Shown piece by piece: positions 1 to 6,863 of a stretch of 13,405 bases of DNA. This stretch comes from Deltaproteobacteria bacterium (GTDB lineage: Bacteria; Desulfobacterota; Dissulfuribacteria; Dissulfuribacterales; UBA3076), in NCBI GenBank assembly GCA_021159445.1, contig JAGGRV010000561.1, forward strand, positions 1 through 13,405, read 5' to 3'. The notes beneath the pieces were generated by a model. The model had not been told where the DNA came from. It searched no databases and saw nothing but the letters and a program-made list of their open reading frames with translations. The translations under genes were made by a program, and so were the position numbers. The stretch's first letter is position 1; every line of letters starts with the position of its first letter.

Positions 1-62
1 GAACGTTGAATGGAAAAAGATGAAGAAACAGAAATAGCTGTTGAATGTTTGGTATCGGGTGT

Positions 63-1379
63 TCATCTTTTAGAACAACCATCAATAAGTTCCGCCAGGT
101 GTAATACCCTGGGACCCCCGGTTTGATGAGCAGTCCCTGCCCTCCACTGCAGCAGACATCCTGAGCATGTGGTAACCACAGTAGATGCGCCTGTCCTGTC
201 CCATGCAGAAAGCCTCTTCTCGAAAATCTTCCAGGCAAGCTCAGGATTTCCAATACTAAAAAGACCCCCCTGTCCACAGCATTCATGAGACATTGGCCTG
301 AAGGCATCTGAGAACATCCTGTCCAACAACCCTTCGCTTTCCCCCACACCGCCCAGATCGAATCGTTGGTGACATGGAGCATGATACGTCACTGTGCCCG
401 ACCTGCCCCTTGACTTTTTGAGGGGTAATACCTTTAGCTCAACTACAAGCCGGCTGAACTCCATGACCTTATCTGCCAAATTGCAGGCAACTTCCTTTTT
501 GGGGTCTTTTTCACTGAACAATTTTGGCCATTCTTTAATCATGGAGGCACAGGCAGCGCATCCGGTAACGATGAAATCCGCCCTTGCCTTTTTAAAGGCC
601 TTAAGATTTTGAATGACGAGTTCTTTCGCGGTTTCCTGCGCACCTGCTGACCATGCAGGCATACCGCAGCACCCCTGTCCCAAAGGTACCAGCACCTTGC
701 CCCCTAAACACCGGATTATGGCCTCAGCCACCTCAGGATAGAGGTAGTTCTGAACGCATCCCAAAAAAAGGGCTATTCTGGGTCCGGGCCCAGGATCAAA
801 CCCACGACTCGGATCAAGCAACCTGAAATGCCTTCTGGAAAGGGCCGGGCTTTGCGCAAGAGAGGGCATTTCAAAATGAAGAGGCTTTTCATCCCGTGAA
901 GTCCGGCCTGTAAAGCCAAGCAGGCGCCAGATAAGGCCGCTTGTGCCGGGGATACCGGCAAGGAGCTTTGCCAGCAAGGGAGTCAGCCTGCGACTCCTGA
1001 GGATATCCCATAGCCACCAGGGAGTGGAAAGCCCTTTGGCATAGCTTGCCCCCCTGGCACTTCTGACCAGGGCATTTAACTCCACCCCGGCAGGACATAT
1101 GTAACCACAGGCCCCGCACTGAAGACAATCTTTCAGGGTCTCAAGCACCTTGAACGGAAGCACATTCTTCCCAGTACCTTGGCCTTCCTGAGCGGAATTT
1201 AGGCCTTCGCCAATAATTTCCGTAATAAGTCTGTATTTTCCCCTGGGGGAAAAGCGCTCATGTCTGGTTACGTCATATACCGGGCACACAGGGAGGCATG
1301 CACCGCACCTGACGCATCTGGTTCCGACACCACTTCTGTCATCAGATAACCGGCCTTCAGTTTTCCGGAGATCATTCAG
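63..1379 (-). CDS. Fe-S oxidoreductase, GlcF/LutA/GlpC-like, with two ferredoxin-type clusters and two CCG domains (start unresolved)
   Basis: Probable iron-sulfur electron-transfer subunit of a 2-hydroxyacid (glycolate/lactate type) oxidoreductase or a related cytoplasmic redox complex. Numbering from a hypothetical CTG at 1379, the first 4Fe-4S motif CxxCxxCxxxCP has Cys 22, 25, 28 and 32, and the second has Cys 85, 88, 91 and 95. Two CCG (cysteine-rich) domains follow: Cys 208, a CCG at 237-239 and CxxC at 274/277, then Cys 336, a CCG at 367-369 and CxxC at 405/408. Length of about 438 aa is normal for GlcF-like proteins. The first conventional start, GTG at 1289, falls inside the first cluster motif and would remove three of its cysteines, so it is not credible. 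The frame is open upstream to a TGA at 1386-1388 but contains no ATG, GTG or TTG before 1289. An ATG at 1373-1375, overlapping the previous stop as ATGA and preceded by GAGAG at a 5-base spacing, is in another frame. Family assignment is firm; the exact substrate is unknown because no flavoprotein subunit is visible. Confidence 0.85.
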   Translation of the reverse strand: MNDLRKTEGRLSDDRSGVGTRCVRCGACLPVCPVYDVTRHERFSPRGKYRLITEIIGEGLNSAQEGQGTGKNVLPFKVLETLKDCLQCGACGYICPAGVELNALVRSARGASYAKGLSTPWWLWDILRSRRLTPLLAKLLAGIPGTSGLIWRLLGFTGRTSRDEKPLHFEMPSLAQSPALSRRHFRLLDPSRGFDPGPGPRIALFLGCVQNYLYPEVAEAIIRCLGGKVLVPLGQGCCGMPAWSAGAQETAKELVIQNLKAFKKARADFIVTGCAACASMIKEWPKLFSEKDPKKEVACNLADKVMEFSRLVVELKVLPLKKSRGRSGTVTYHAPCHQRFDLGGVGESEGLLDRMFSDAFRPMSHECCGQGGLFSIGNPELAWKIFEKRLSAWDRTGASTVVTTCSGCLLQWRAGTAHQTGGPRVLHLAELIDGCSKR

Positions 1380-2526
1380 GCTCTCTCACCTCTGAAACAG
1401 GTTTTTTTGTGGAATTATCAGACTGGGATGGACCGCCCAGGGTCTTACTCCTTTTTTTCAAGAGTTCTATAAACGGATTTGATACTGTTGCATTCGTCTG
1501 GACCTCCTGCCCCTTCCTCTTTTTTGCCTTTTCAATGGCTTCCAGGAAAGGATTTTTGGCAGGACTAGGCCTGGTAATAACGGCCTTGTGGACAGAGTAT
1601 TTCTGCTTTAACTTTTTTATTTTCTTTGTTGCGGCTTCATCCACAGGAAGACTTGCCTTTAACTGATGTAGCTCATTATCCAGCCCCTGTATGCCTCCCT
1701 CGGGACTGAGCTTCACCCCAACTTTTCCTACTGACCTGCCCTTTATATTACCCCTCAAGAAGTAAGTACTTCCCACTTTTAGTGGTCGATAACGCTGCTT
1801 ACCCGGACCACTTTCGATAATAATATCTATGCCATCAACAGTGCTTGGCAGCTTTCTGTCCTCAAACTCACTAAGGTTGGACAACAATATTATTACATCG
1901 ACCTTGTTCTTAAGCTCCGGGACCAGGGACTTAAGCCGAGTTAAAGGATCGAGCACCTCCACACCATCTGCCTTGATCCTCTGGTTCAACTCAGGAGACG
2001 TGACGGCAAGAACGCCTACTTTCGTACCATTAACATCAAATATCCCATAGGGCTCAAATACAGCCTTACCTTTGTAACGCAAGTTTGAAGATAAGGGCCT
2101 CAACCCCCTTTTTTTGGTCTCTTCCAGCAAAAACATGGTTGAGCCTGCAAGATCTCTTTTGCCCACACAAAGGGCCGTGTAACCCATATCACGGTAAAAA
2201 TCCAAAAGAAGCCCTGCATTGGCAATTGCCGCTTCTGAAGGTGCTGCTTCATTCCTGAAAAGAAAATTACCAGCGTCTAAAAAAAGGAAGTTACTATCGT
2301 CTTGCGCATTATCACGGATCCACCGGACCCGCCGGGCGATTCCCCCGATCTCTTTTCCCCCTCAAGCCCTACACGGATTAAGATAACCCAGAGTATTTCC
2401 AGTATAAAACAGAGTAAATTCCTTTGTGCGTTCCTGAGAATCCGCCAAGGACGGTCCGGCTAAAAAAAAGGATATAAGAAATGCGAATAAAACAAATAAC
2501 GTTAGATTTTTGATCCTGCTTATCAT
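1372..2526 (-). CDS. UshA-like secreted selenoprotein, 5'-nucleotidase/metallophosphatase fold, TGA (Sec) at codon 55
   Basis: Probable exported protein of 384 residues related to the UshA/5'-nucleotidase metallophosphatase domain. The start is ATG 2526, which overlaps the upstream stop as ATGA and has AAGGAG five bases upstream. Residues 1-28 form a Sec signal peptide: a basic N-terminus, a hydrophobic core and a likely cut after SLA. The frame meets TGA at codon 55 and continues unbroken to the TGA at 1372-1374, with family-like sequence on both sides: TGNTLGYLNPC before it and GGIARR and DAGN (84-87) after it. Cys52 and the TGA make a CxxU pair. Other family positions are GYTALCVGKRD (115-125), LLSN (214-217) and DGIDIII (231-237). 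The usual metal ligands (D and H of TNDLHG, the D of GD, NH of GNHD, and GGH) are mostly replaced, so phosphatase activity is doubtful. The tail (from about 290) is Lys-rich with two NPF(L/I)E repeats. I recall an NCBI family name of 'UshA-like (seleno)protein' type, unverified. The alternative is a nonsense-disrupted pseudogene. Confidence 0.8.
2326..2350 (-). promoter_or_regulatory. SECIS-like hairpin just downstream of the in-frame UGA
   Basis: On the mRNA, CGGG (2347-2344) pairs with CCCG (2336-2333) around a seven-base loop GGAAUCG. Below this, GAU (2350-2348) can pair with GUC (2328-2326) across a four-base bulge on the 3' side. The loop begins with GG, and 18 bases separate the UGA from the loop. 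Both fit my recollection of bacterial SECIS models, which have a short stem, a G among the first two loop bases, and the loop about 16-37 nt from the UGA. The region is GC-rich and other short pairings are possible (for example GCCC with GGGU). The folding was done by hand. Confidence 0.55.
2362..2364 (-). other. Candidate selenocysteine (UGA) codon 55 of the UshA-like protein
   Basis: The codon reads TGA in frame between Pro-Cys-Arg-Ala and Gly-Gly-Lys, giving a CxxU-Gly-Gly arrangement. No frame change is needed on either side, and the downstream 329 codons continue with family-specific sequence. CxxU in place of CxxC is the usual context of redox selenocysteine. Proof would need a Cys at this position in homologues and selA/selB/selC/selD in the same genome. 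Confidence 0.75.
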
Positions 2527-3110
2527 AATGTCTCCTTATCTCCAAGTAACTGCCTCATCCACCAACTCGCCCAGTGTTCTTTTAAAATGGCGCCAGCAAG
2601 GGCCTTGGCCCCTTCTGATTTTAACCTGTCTTTTACATAGGGTATCCAAAGCGCTGCATCACTGCTACCAGTATCCAAATGTTCTTTAAGAGAAAGTAAC
2701 ATATCGAGCTGATCCGCGTCATGGGCCAATACTGACTCTGTGGTCTTACAATCTCTAAATTCCGATAACAGATTCGCTATCTCTTCACCGCCTGGAAGTC
2801 CTTGAATCATTTCTGTGATTGCTGATTTTTCATCTATAGTCACATACCGCTTGTGAACTGCGTTGGCATCCCCGGTCCTGGCCTCGGGGAGATCATGTAC
2901 CAGGCAAAGCTTCAAGAGTCTTTCCATATCCACTCCAGGAATATCTCTTGCCAGCATCATGGCGCTCAAGATCACACCAAATGTGTGGGCAGCCACTGAT
3001 TCCCTGCCCTTACCCAGAAACGGATAGCCCGTTCGCCACGTATGTTTGAGCATTGACCCTTCAAAAAGAAAACGGGCTATCCCCTCCCAATTTGTCCCTG
3101 TATCATTCAT
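2523..3110 (-). CDS. HD-domain phosphohydrolase, YfbR/HDDC2-like 5'-deoxynucleotidase
   Basis: Predicted cytoplasmic metal-dependent phosphohydrolase of 195 aa, probably acting on nucleoside monophosphates as YfbR and HDDC2 do. HD-family signatures are visible: ESVAAH with His42, the HD pair His72-Asp73 within LVHDLPEARTGD, and a distal acidic site around Asp131-Asp134 (AHDADQLD). The length matches the family. ATG 3110 was chosen as start because GGAG (3119-3116) lies five bases upstream. A GTG at 3116 in the same frame would add two residues but sits on that Shine-Dalgarno. The TGA stop overlaps the ATG of the next gene as ATGA, implying translational coupling with the UshA-like protein. 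A nucleotide phosphohydrolase coupled to a nucleotidase-fold protein may reflect nucleotide salvage, but the partner's eroded active site makes that uncertain. Family confidence is high; the exact substrate is inferred. Confidence 0.85.
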   Translation of the reverse strand: MNDTGTNWEGIARFLFEGSMLKHTWRTGYPFLGKGRESVAAHTFGVILSAMMLARDIPGVDMERLLKLCLVHDLPEARTGDANAVHKRYVTIDEKSAITEMIQGLPGGEEIANLLSEFRDCKTTESVLAHDADQLDMLLSLKEHLDTGSSDAALWIPYVKDRLKSEGAKALAGAILKEHWASWWMRQLLGDKETL

Positions 3111-3127
3111 AGTCACTCCATTGAACT

Positions 3128-3247
3128 GTAAGCGCTCACGGGATTACAACGCCCGTTTTACCGCAACCTACCGAACTGTAAGCGTTTACAGGGTACTGCA
3201 GATGCGAGGCGGAGGGTACGCGGACGTACTTTCTGTACTTCAAGTGC
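3128..3247. repeat. Dispersed intergenic repeat, copy 1
   Basis: About 120 bp that recurs near the right end of the window (from 13291) in the same orientation, with roughly eight substitutions and one 5-base gap by eye. It contains two related starts (GTAAGCGCTCACGGGATTAC at 3128 and GTAAGCGTTTACAGGG at 3178), followed by a GC-rich core with GCAGATGCGAGGCGGAGGGTAC. No protein is supported here. The element fills most of the gap between the HD gene and holA. It is probably a dispersed extragenic repeat (REP- or MITE-like), but no transposase or target-site duplication is visible. Confidence 0.75.
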
Positions 3248-3287
3248 CCGACAACAAAGCAGATGCGGTGCCCTGCAAACGCTTACA
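3177..3287. repeat. Inverted repeat with 20-bp arms enclosing the core of repeat copy 1
   Basis: The left arm, 3177-3196 (TGTAAGCGTTTACAGGGTAC), matches the reverse complement of 3268-3287 at 18 of 20 positions. Just inside each arm, GCAGATGCG recurs as a direct copy (3199-3207, 3259-3267). The right arm includes the stop codon of holA and its last Met codon. The arms could form a long cruciform, or a stem at the end of the holA transcript acting as terminator or 3' stabiliser. No U-tract follows the right arm, so a standard intrinsic terminator is not claimed. Confidence 0.7.
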
Positions 3288-4647
3288 TTGAAATAAAACG
3301 AAAAATAAGCGTCTCCAGTAACACTCTGTGTGAAACCTGACCTCCTTTGAACTCAAGATCTATTTCAGCCATAGAAGCCAGAAAAACCAGCATCTGGTCC
3401 AGATCAAAACCATATGCCTGCAGGCTCAATTTGTAAAGTGCATATGGATGACCTTTCAACACAGCAGGAAGGGCATCTCCCAGGTTCTCCTTTATTTCAG
3501 GTAGTATCTCGTCTTTGAAGATCTGGTACTGCAAGTTCTTAACTGCTTGAATGCCTGGTCCATATTCAAAAACTGCCCTCAAGATTATCATCTTCCGCAG
3601 AAAATTTGCAATGGTCTGAAGTATTGCCAGGGGATGGATCCCCTGATCCAACAAATAACTTAGGCTGTTAAGGCATTTGCCCAGATCCTTTTCTCCAATG
3701 GCACCAGTAAGCTTGTATAACTCCTCATCTTTGTGTCTTACAACCAACTCACAGACGTCCTCGGCCTTTATCCTGACACTATCTCCTGCGTGGGATACGA
3801 GCTTCTGGATCTCTGTCTTCAGACCCACAAGGTCTTCATGACCAACCCGTTCCATAATGGTATCAATGGCCTTATGCTCTATTTCCTTGCCCTTTTCCCT
3901 GATCAAACTCCTGATAAAGCTCCTCGCAAAATCTGCCCCGCCTTTCTTATCCTTTTTTTCTTTGTCAAGGTCCATCACAGGCCCATGCTTTTTGAGCTCT
4001 TTGTAAAAGGAACACCTTCTGTCCACCACCTCGGATTCGATAATTATAATTGCGCGGGACGGGTCGGCCCTCTGAGCAAGCCAAGAAAGAATGCGATTCC
4101 CCGAACCTGTATGTATGGGCTCTATACATTCCAGGTCTTCACCATGATCTTCAAGGAATTCTGATAAATTCTCAATGCGTAAATCCTTAGGCCAATCCAA
4201 AACCTCTTTCATCTGCCCTGAAGAAAGCCCTATAAGCTCCTTTGGATCTATCTTCAAATCAGAAAAGATCCGTGAAATGAGCTCCATTGCCCGATCATCA
4301 TCACCTGCTTCAATGGCCGCCAGGGCCTTCTTCCATCTGGTCTTTGTAGTATCTGCAGATACCAGCAGAGGCAGGTCCTGTATTAAAATTACCTTGCGCC
4401 CCGGGAAAAAACCTCTGGTCTCCAAAAGCTCAAGCAACCTGCCCTCTGAAAAAAAATCAGGAGATAAAACCTCGAAGTTGAAATCTTTCGCCTCTTCAGG
4501 CACCAGGCAATCTATTAATTTATTTATCTGAAGATGGATAATGGGCCTATCACCTATAAACAGATAGACAGGATAGACCTCCCCGGCCTCCGCCTTCTTA
4601 ATGACCTCTTCGACCTGGCTGAGATATTTTTTCGATGTAAGATTCAT
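3283..4647 (-). CDS. holA: DNA polymerase III subunit delta (clamp loader)
   Basis: Delta opens the beta sliding clamp as part of the gamma/tau complex. The N-terminus, counted from the TTG at 4653, has the family pattern VYPVYLFIGDRPIIHLQINK (residues 27-45) followed by FFPGRKVILIQDLP. The C-terminal half has DLVGLKTEIQKL (274-285), RHKDEELYKLTGAIGEKD (306-323) and LLDQGIHPLAILQTIANFLRKMI (334-356), typical of delta. The protein is about 455 aa against roughly 340 for typical HolA; the extra length lies mainly around residues 95-185, before the AIIIIESEVVDRR strand. ATG 4647 is given as start. TTG 4653, two codons upstream, is also possible, and neither has a strong Shine-Dalgarno. It lies downstream of the helicase cassette across a 51-base gap with short tandem repeats, and its 3' end runs into the inverted repeat. 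Family assignment is confident. Confidence 0.9.
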   Translation of the reverse strand: MNLTSKKYLSQVEEVIKKAEAGEVYPVYLFIGDRPIIHLQINKLIDCLVPEEAKDFNFEVLSPDFFSEGRLLELLETRGFFPGRKVILIQDLPLLVSADTTKTRWKKALAAIEAGDDDRAMELISRIFSDLKIDPKELIGLSSGQMKEVLDWPKDLRIENLSEFLEDHGEDLECIEPIHTGSGNRILSWLAQRADPSRAIIIIESEVVDRRCSFYKELKKHGPVMDLDKEKKDKKGGADFARSFIRSLIREKGKEIEHKAIDTIMERVGHEDLVGLKTEIQKLVSHAGDSVRIKAEDVCELVVRHKDEELYKLTGAIGEKDLGKCLNSLSYLLDQGIHPLAILQTIANFLRKMIILRAVFEYGPGIQAVKNLQYQIFKDEILPEIKENLGDALPAVLKGHPYALYKLSLQAYGFDLDQMLVFLASMAEIDLEFKGGQVSHRVLLETLIFRFISM

Positions 4648-4654
4648 GTTCAAA

Positions 4655-4695
4655 GTGCCTAAAGTTTGAGGTGCCTAAAGTGAGCTAAAGTTGAG
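4655..4695. repeat. Short imperfect tandem repeat between the UvrD-like gene and holA
   Basis: Plus-strand units are GTGCCTAAAGTTTGAG (4655-4670), GTGCCTAAAGTGAG (4671-4684) and CTAAAGTTGAG (4685-4695). They fill almost the whole gap and lie where the holA ribosome binding site would be, leaving no clear Shine-Dalgarno. Function is unknown; a regulatory role or a scar of sequence joining is possible. Confidence 0.6.
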
Positions 4696-4698
4696 GAA

Positions 4699-6858
4699 TT
4701 ATAGGTATCCTTCATTCAGTAGTTTATCCAAAAACCTGCTCGGCTTTCCAAAACTAGTCACAAGGACCTCTTTCTTCGCCCTGGTAGCAGAGACATACAA
4801 AAGTGCTCGCTCGTGTACTTCTGATTCTCTTTTAACAATCGGATCTGACGAATCACTCATCACGCCTTCATATGGTACAATCCCGTCGTTAAGTCCAGCT
4901 ATAATAACTCTGTCAAATTCCAAGCCTTTAACCCGGTGCATCGTTGCAAGACGAAGTCCTGGAGCCATGCGATCTTCTGCCTCGCTCCGCCGAATGAAAT
5001 AAGTATCCATATCTTTGTCATTAAGGGCGCTTTCATATTGTTTCAATAATTTATTTGTACGAGCTACCAAACATATTTCCTTAATAGCCTCTTCCTCATC
5101 TTTGATTTTCAGAAGGTACTCTACAATAAAATCTACTTCTTCTCTGAAGGATTTGAAATTCCTGACTACTGGCACAACACCGTGCAGTAAGGATTTGTAA
5201 CCCTTCTGGTCGTCCAAGCCACCATCCAAGTCATCAACTTTTATTCCTTTGAGCAAGCTCACAGCCCAAGATCTGGTTTCGTCAGTTGTTCGGTAGTTAA
5301 TCCGGAGTTTTCTGCTACGGCCGCGGACATTTAATCCGCAGTGGCTAAGAACAACCTTATGCCTGTAAATGCGTTGATGTGCATCACCCACAATAAAGAT
5401 ATCGTTCTTAACGCCGTCTTTTGATATCATCTGTCGAATAAGCCTAAACGCTTGTGGACCCATGTCCTGTGCTTCATCCACAATAATTGCTCGATATGGC
5501 AGGATTGCACCTTTTCCTTCCAGCAATTGTCTGGCATCCCGCATGGCGTCATCACCTTCCCTGAAACCATTTTCGTTCAGGAGAACACGGTATTCTTCGA
5601 AAATCGGCCATATTTCCTTTCGCATCTTTCTGCTCAAACGCAGTCCACGTCCTATCCTTGAAACCTTAAAATAATCGTTCAATGACGCAACTTCCTGAGG
5701 CTGAATTATCCTTTCCCATTCTTCCCTATAAAAAGTTTCGTCAAATCCCAATTCAGAAGGCATCATGTCAAGGGCCTTCTTCCACAAGGATGCTGTCCTC
5801 CGTCCATAGTCAATCTCATAAGAATAGCCATTACGGCGCAGGAAATTTGATACCCATCTGTCAAGATTCACGACTTCTATACGGCGCATGACCTTATTAG
5901 GACATATTTTTGCAAGGTTTTCCCGGATATCAGCGGCCAAATTTTTAGTGAATGTTGTAAAAAGGATACGATCATTGTCTTTTGTAAATATGTGTTGCGC
6001 CAAATATCGTGCCCGGTGTATGGCCACAACAGTCTTGCCCGTGCCGGCGCCACCCAAGACACGAACCGGACCATTCCATTCTCGTTCAATAAGTTTTCTC
6101 TGAGATGGATGCAGAAAAACACGCCATTTTTCAAGTGGGGCATTCAGGATCTCGGCCAGCTCCAAATCATCTTCAACAACAAAAAAGCGGCGCTTTGAGT
6201 CGGGATTTATCAGTGCCGCTTCATAGTCACTGACATCTATTTCCTGTGGTTCTTCTGATTTCTCCATTTCCAGAAAAACCTCTTCCAAGGAGTAGCCGGC
6301 GGCAAGATAAAAAAGGGCTTCATAAGCCTCTTGTGGAAGATGTTCTGCTGCGTTATCAAGTTGCTTCTCAGTTTCTATGGACCGAACCAATGGTACAAGT
6401 GCCTCCGGCACACCCAACCGCAAAAGCTGCCGATCACGTATATCGGCAAATAGACTGATATCATCCTCCTTACTGCTCTCATCACCAGCCTCTTGAATGG
6501 TCGGCATTCCCTCCACGTCAAACACTTGCAAACTGCCAGTCTCAGGGTGAATATTACATATTTTATTTTCCGCCCACTTATATGCTTTATCATGGTGGTC
6601 TACCCAGAGAAGCACAAACACATTACCCGTGTCGGGCTTCTTCACAATTCCACGATAGCTTTGATCAATCCGGACAGAACGTAATGAAGGATCTTTAAAT
6701 TTAATAATCTTTTCATAATTAATGCTGGGAGCCATTGGATCAGCCTTAAACTTCGTGATAAATTTAAGCACCTTTCCCTGCTGCTTCTTCGGAATACCAG
6801 CGAATGCATTCAAAAAATCCGATGCAATTGCGACTTTTGCCCTACTCATAGCAGCCAT
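4699..6858 (-). CDS. UvrD/Rep-type SF1 helicase with N-terminal RelE-like domain
   Basis: A 719-aa protein, second gene of the helicase cassette. Residues about 10-100 resemble the RelE/ParE toxin-like fold: a helical start, then DPMAPSINYEKI (40-51), LRSVRIDQSYRGIV (59-72) and VFVLLWVDHHDKAYKWA (80-96). A variable linker (about 105-245) precedes an SF1A helicase core: Walker A GGAGTGKT (269-276), motif Ia TFTKNLA (302-308), DEAQD (461-465), GDAHQRIY (491-498), NYRTT (521-525), TMHRVKGLEFD (639-649) and YVSATRAK (688-695). All main ATPase motifs are intact, so activity is expected. ATG 6858 lies five bases after the stop of the giant helicase gene, with GGAGG (6873-6869) ten bases upstream, so the two are surely co-transcribed. 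I infer a phage-defence or DNA-surveillance role with the neighbour. The helicase call is certain; the RelE-like call rests on pattern recognition only. Confidence 0.9.
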   Translation of the reverse strand: MAAMSRAKVAIASDFLNAFAGIPKKQQGKVLKFITKFKADPMAPSINYEKIIKFKDPSLRSVRIDQSYRGIVKKPDTGNVFVLLWVDHHDKAYKWAENKICNIHPETGSLQVFDVEGMPTIQEAGDESSKEDDISLFADIRDRQLLRLGVPEALVPLVRSIETEKQLDNAAEHLPQEAYEALFYLAAGYSLEEVFLEMEKSEEPQEIDVSDYEAALINPDSKRRFFVVEDDLELAEILNAPLEKWRVFLHPSQRKLIEREWNGPVRVLGGAGTGKTVVAIHRARYLAQHIFTKDNDRILFTTFTKNLAADIRENLAKICPNKVMRRIEVVNLDRWVSNFLRRNGYSYEIDYGRRTASLWKKALDMMPSELGFDETFYREEWERIIQPQEVASLNDYFKVSRIGRGLRLSRKMRKEIWPIFEEYRVLLNENGFREGDDAMRDARQLLEGKGAILPYRAIIVDEAQDMGPQAFRLIRQMISKDGVKNDIFIVGDAHQRIYRHKVVLSHCGLNVRGRSRKLRINYRTTDETRSWAVSLLKGIKVDDLDGGLDDQKGYKSLLHGVVPVVRNFKSFREEVDFIVEYLLKIKDEEEAIKEICLVARTNKLLKQYESALNDKDMDTYFIRRSEAEDRMAPGLRLATMHRVKGLEFDRVIIAGLNDGIVPYEGVMSDSSDPIVKRESEVHERALLYVSATRAKKEVLVTSFGKPSRFLDKLLNEGYL

Positions 6859-6863
6859 TTGGT

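Noticed and set aside
1..62. Possible further gene at the left edge
   Set aside because: Only 62 bases after the Fe-S gene stop; no start with a ribosome binding site and no recognisable coding sequence on either strand.
63..1289. Fe-S oxidoreductase starting at GTG 1289
   Set aside because: This start lies inside the CxxCxxCxxxCP motif and removes three of its four cysteines.
1372..2205. A 277-aa ORF with TTG start as the whole UshA-like gene
   Set aside because: It would lack the signal peptide and the first strand of the domain. The same frame continues upstream through one TGA to a well-supported ATG at 2526.
3128..3247. CRISPR array
   Set aside because: The repeated pieces are only two, unequal and not separated by unique spacers of constant size.
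3177..3287. Intrinsic terminator for the holA transcript
   Set aside because: The stem is possible but very long, with a large loop and no U-tract after it, so only an inverted repeat is claimed.
3046..3291. Plus-strand 81-aa ORF ending MRGGGYADVLSVLQ...
   Set aside because: It overlaps the HD gene start and then only translates the dispersed repeat; no family match or ribosome binding site.
3733..4164. Plus-strand 143-aa ORF
   Set aside because: Antisense shadow of holA with no recognisable domain.
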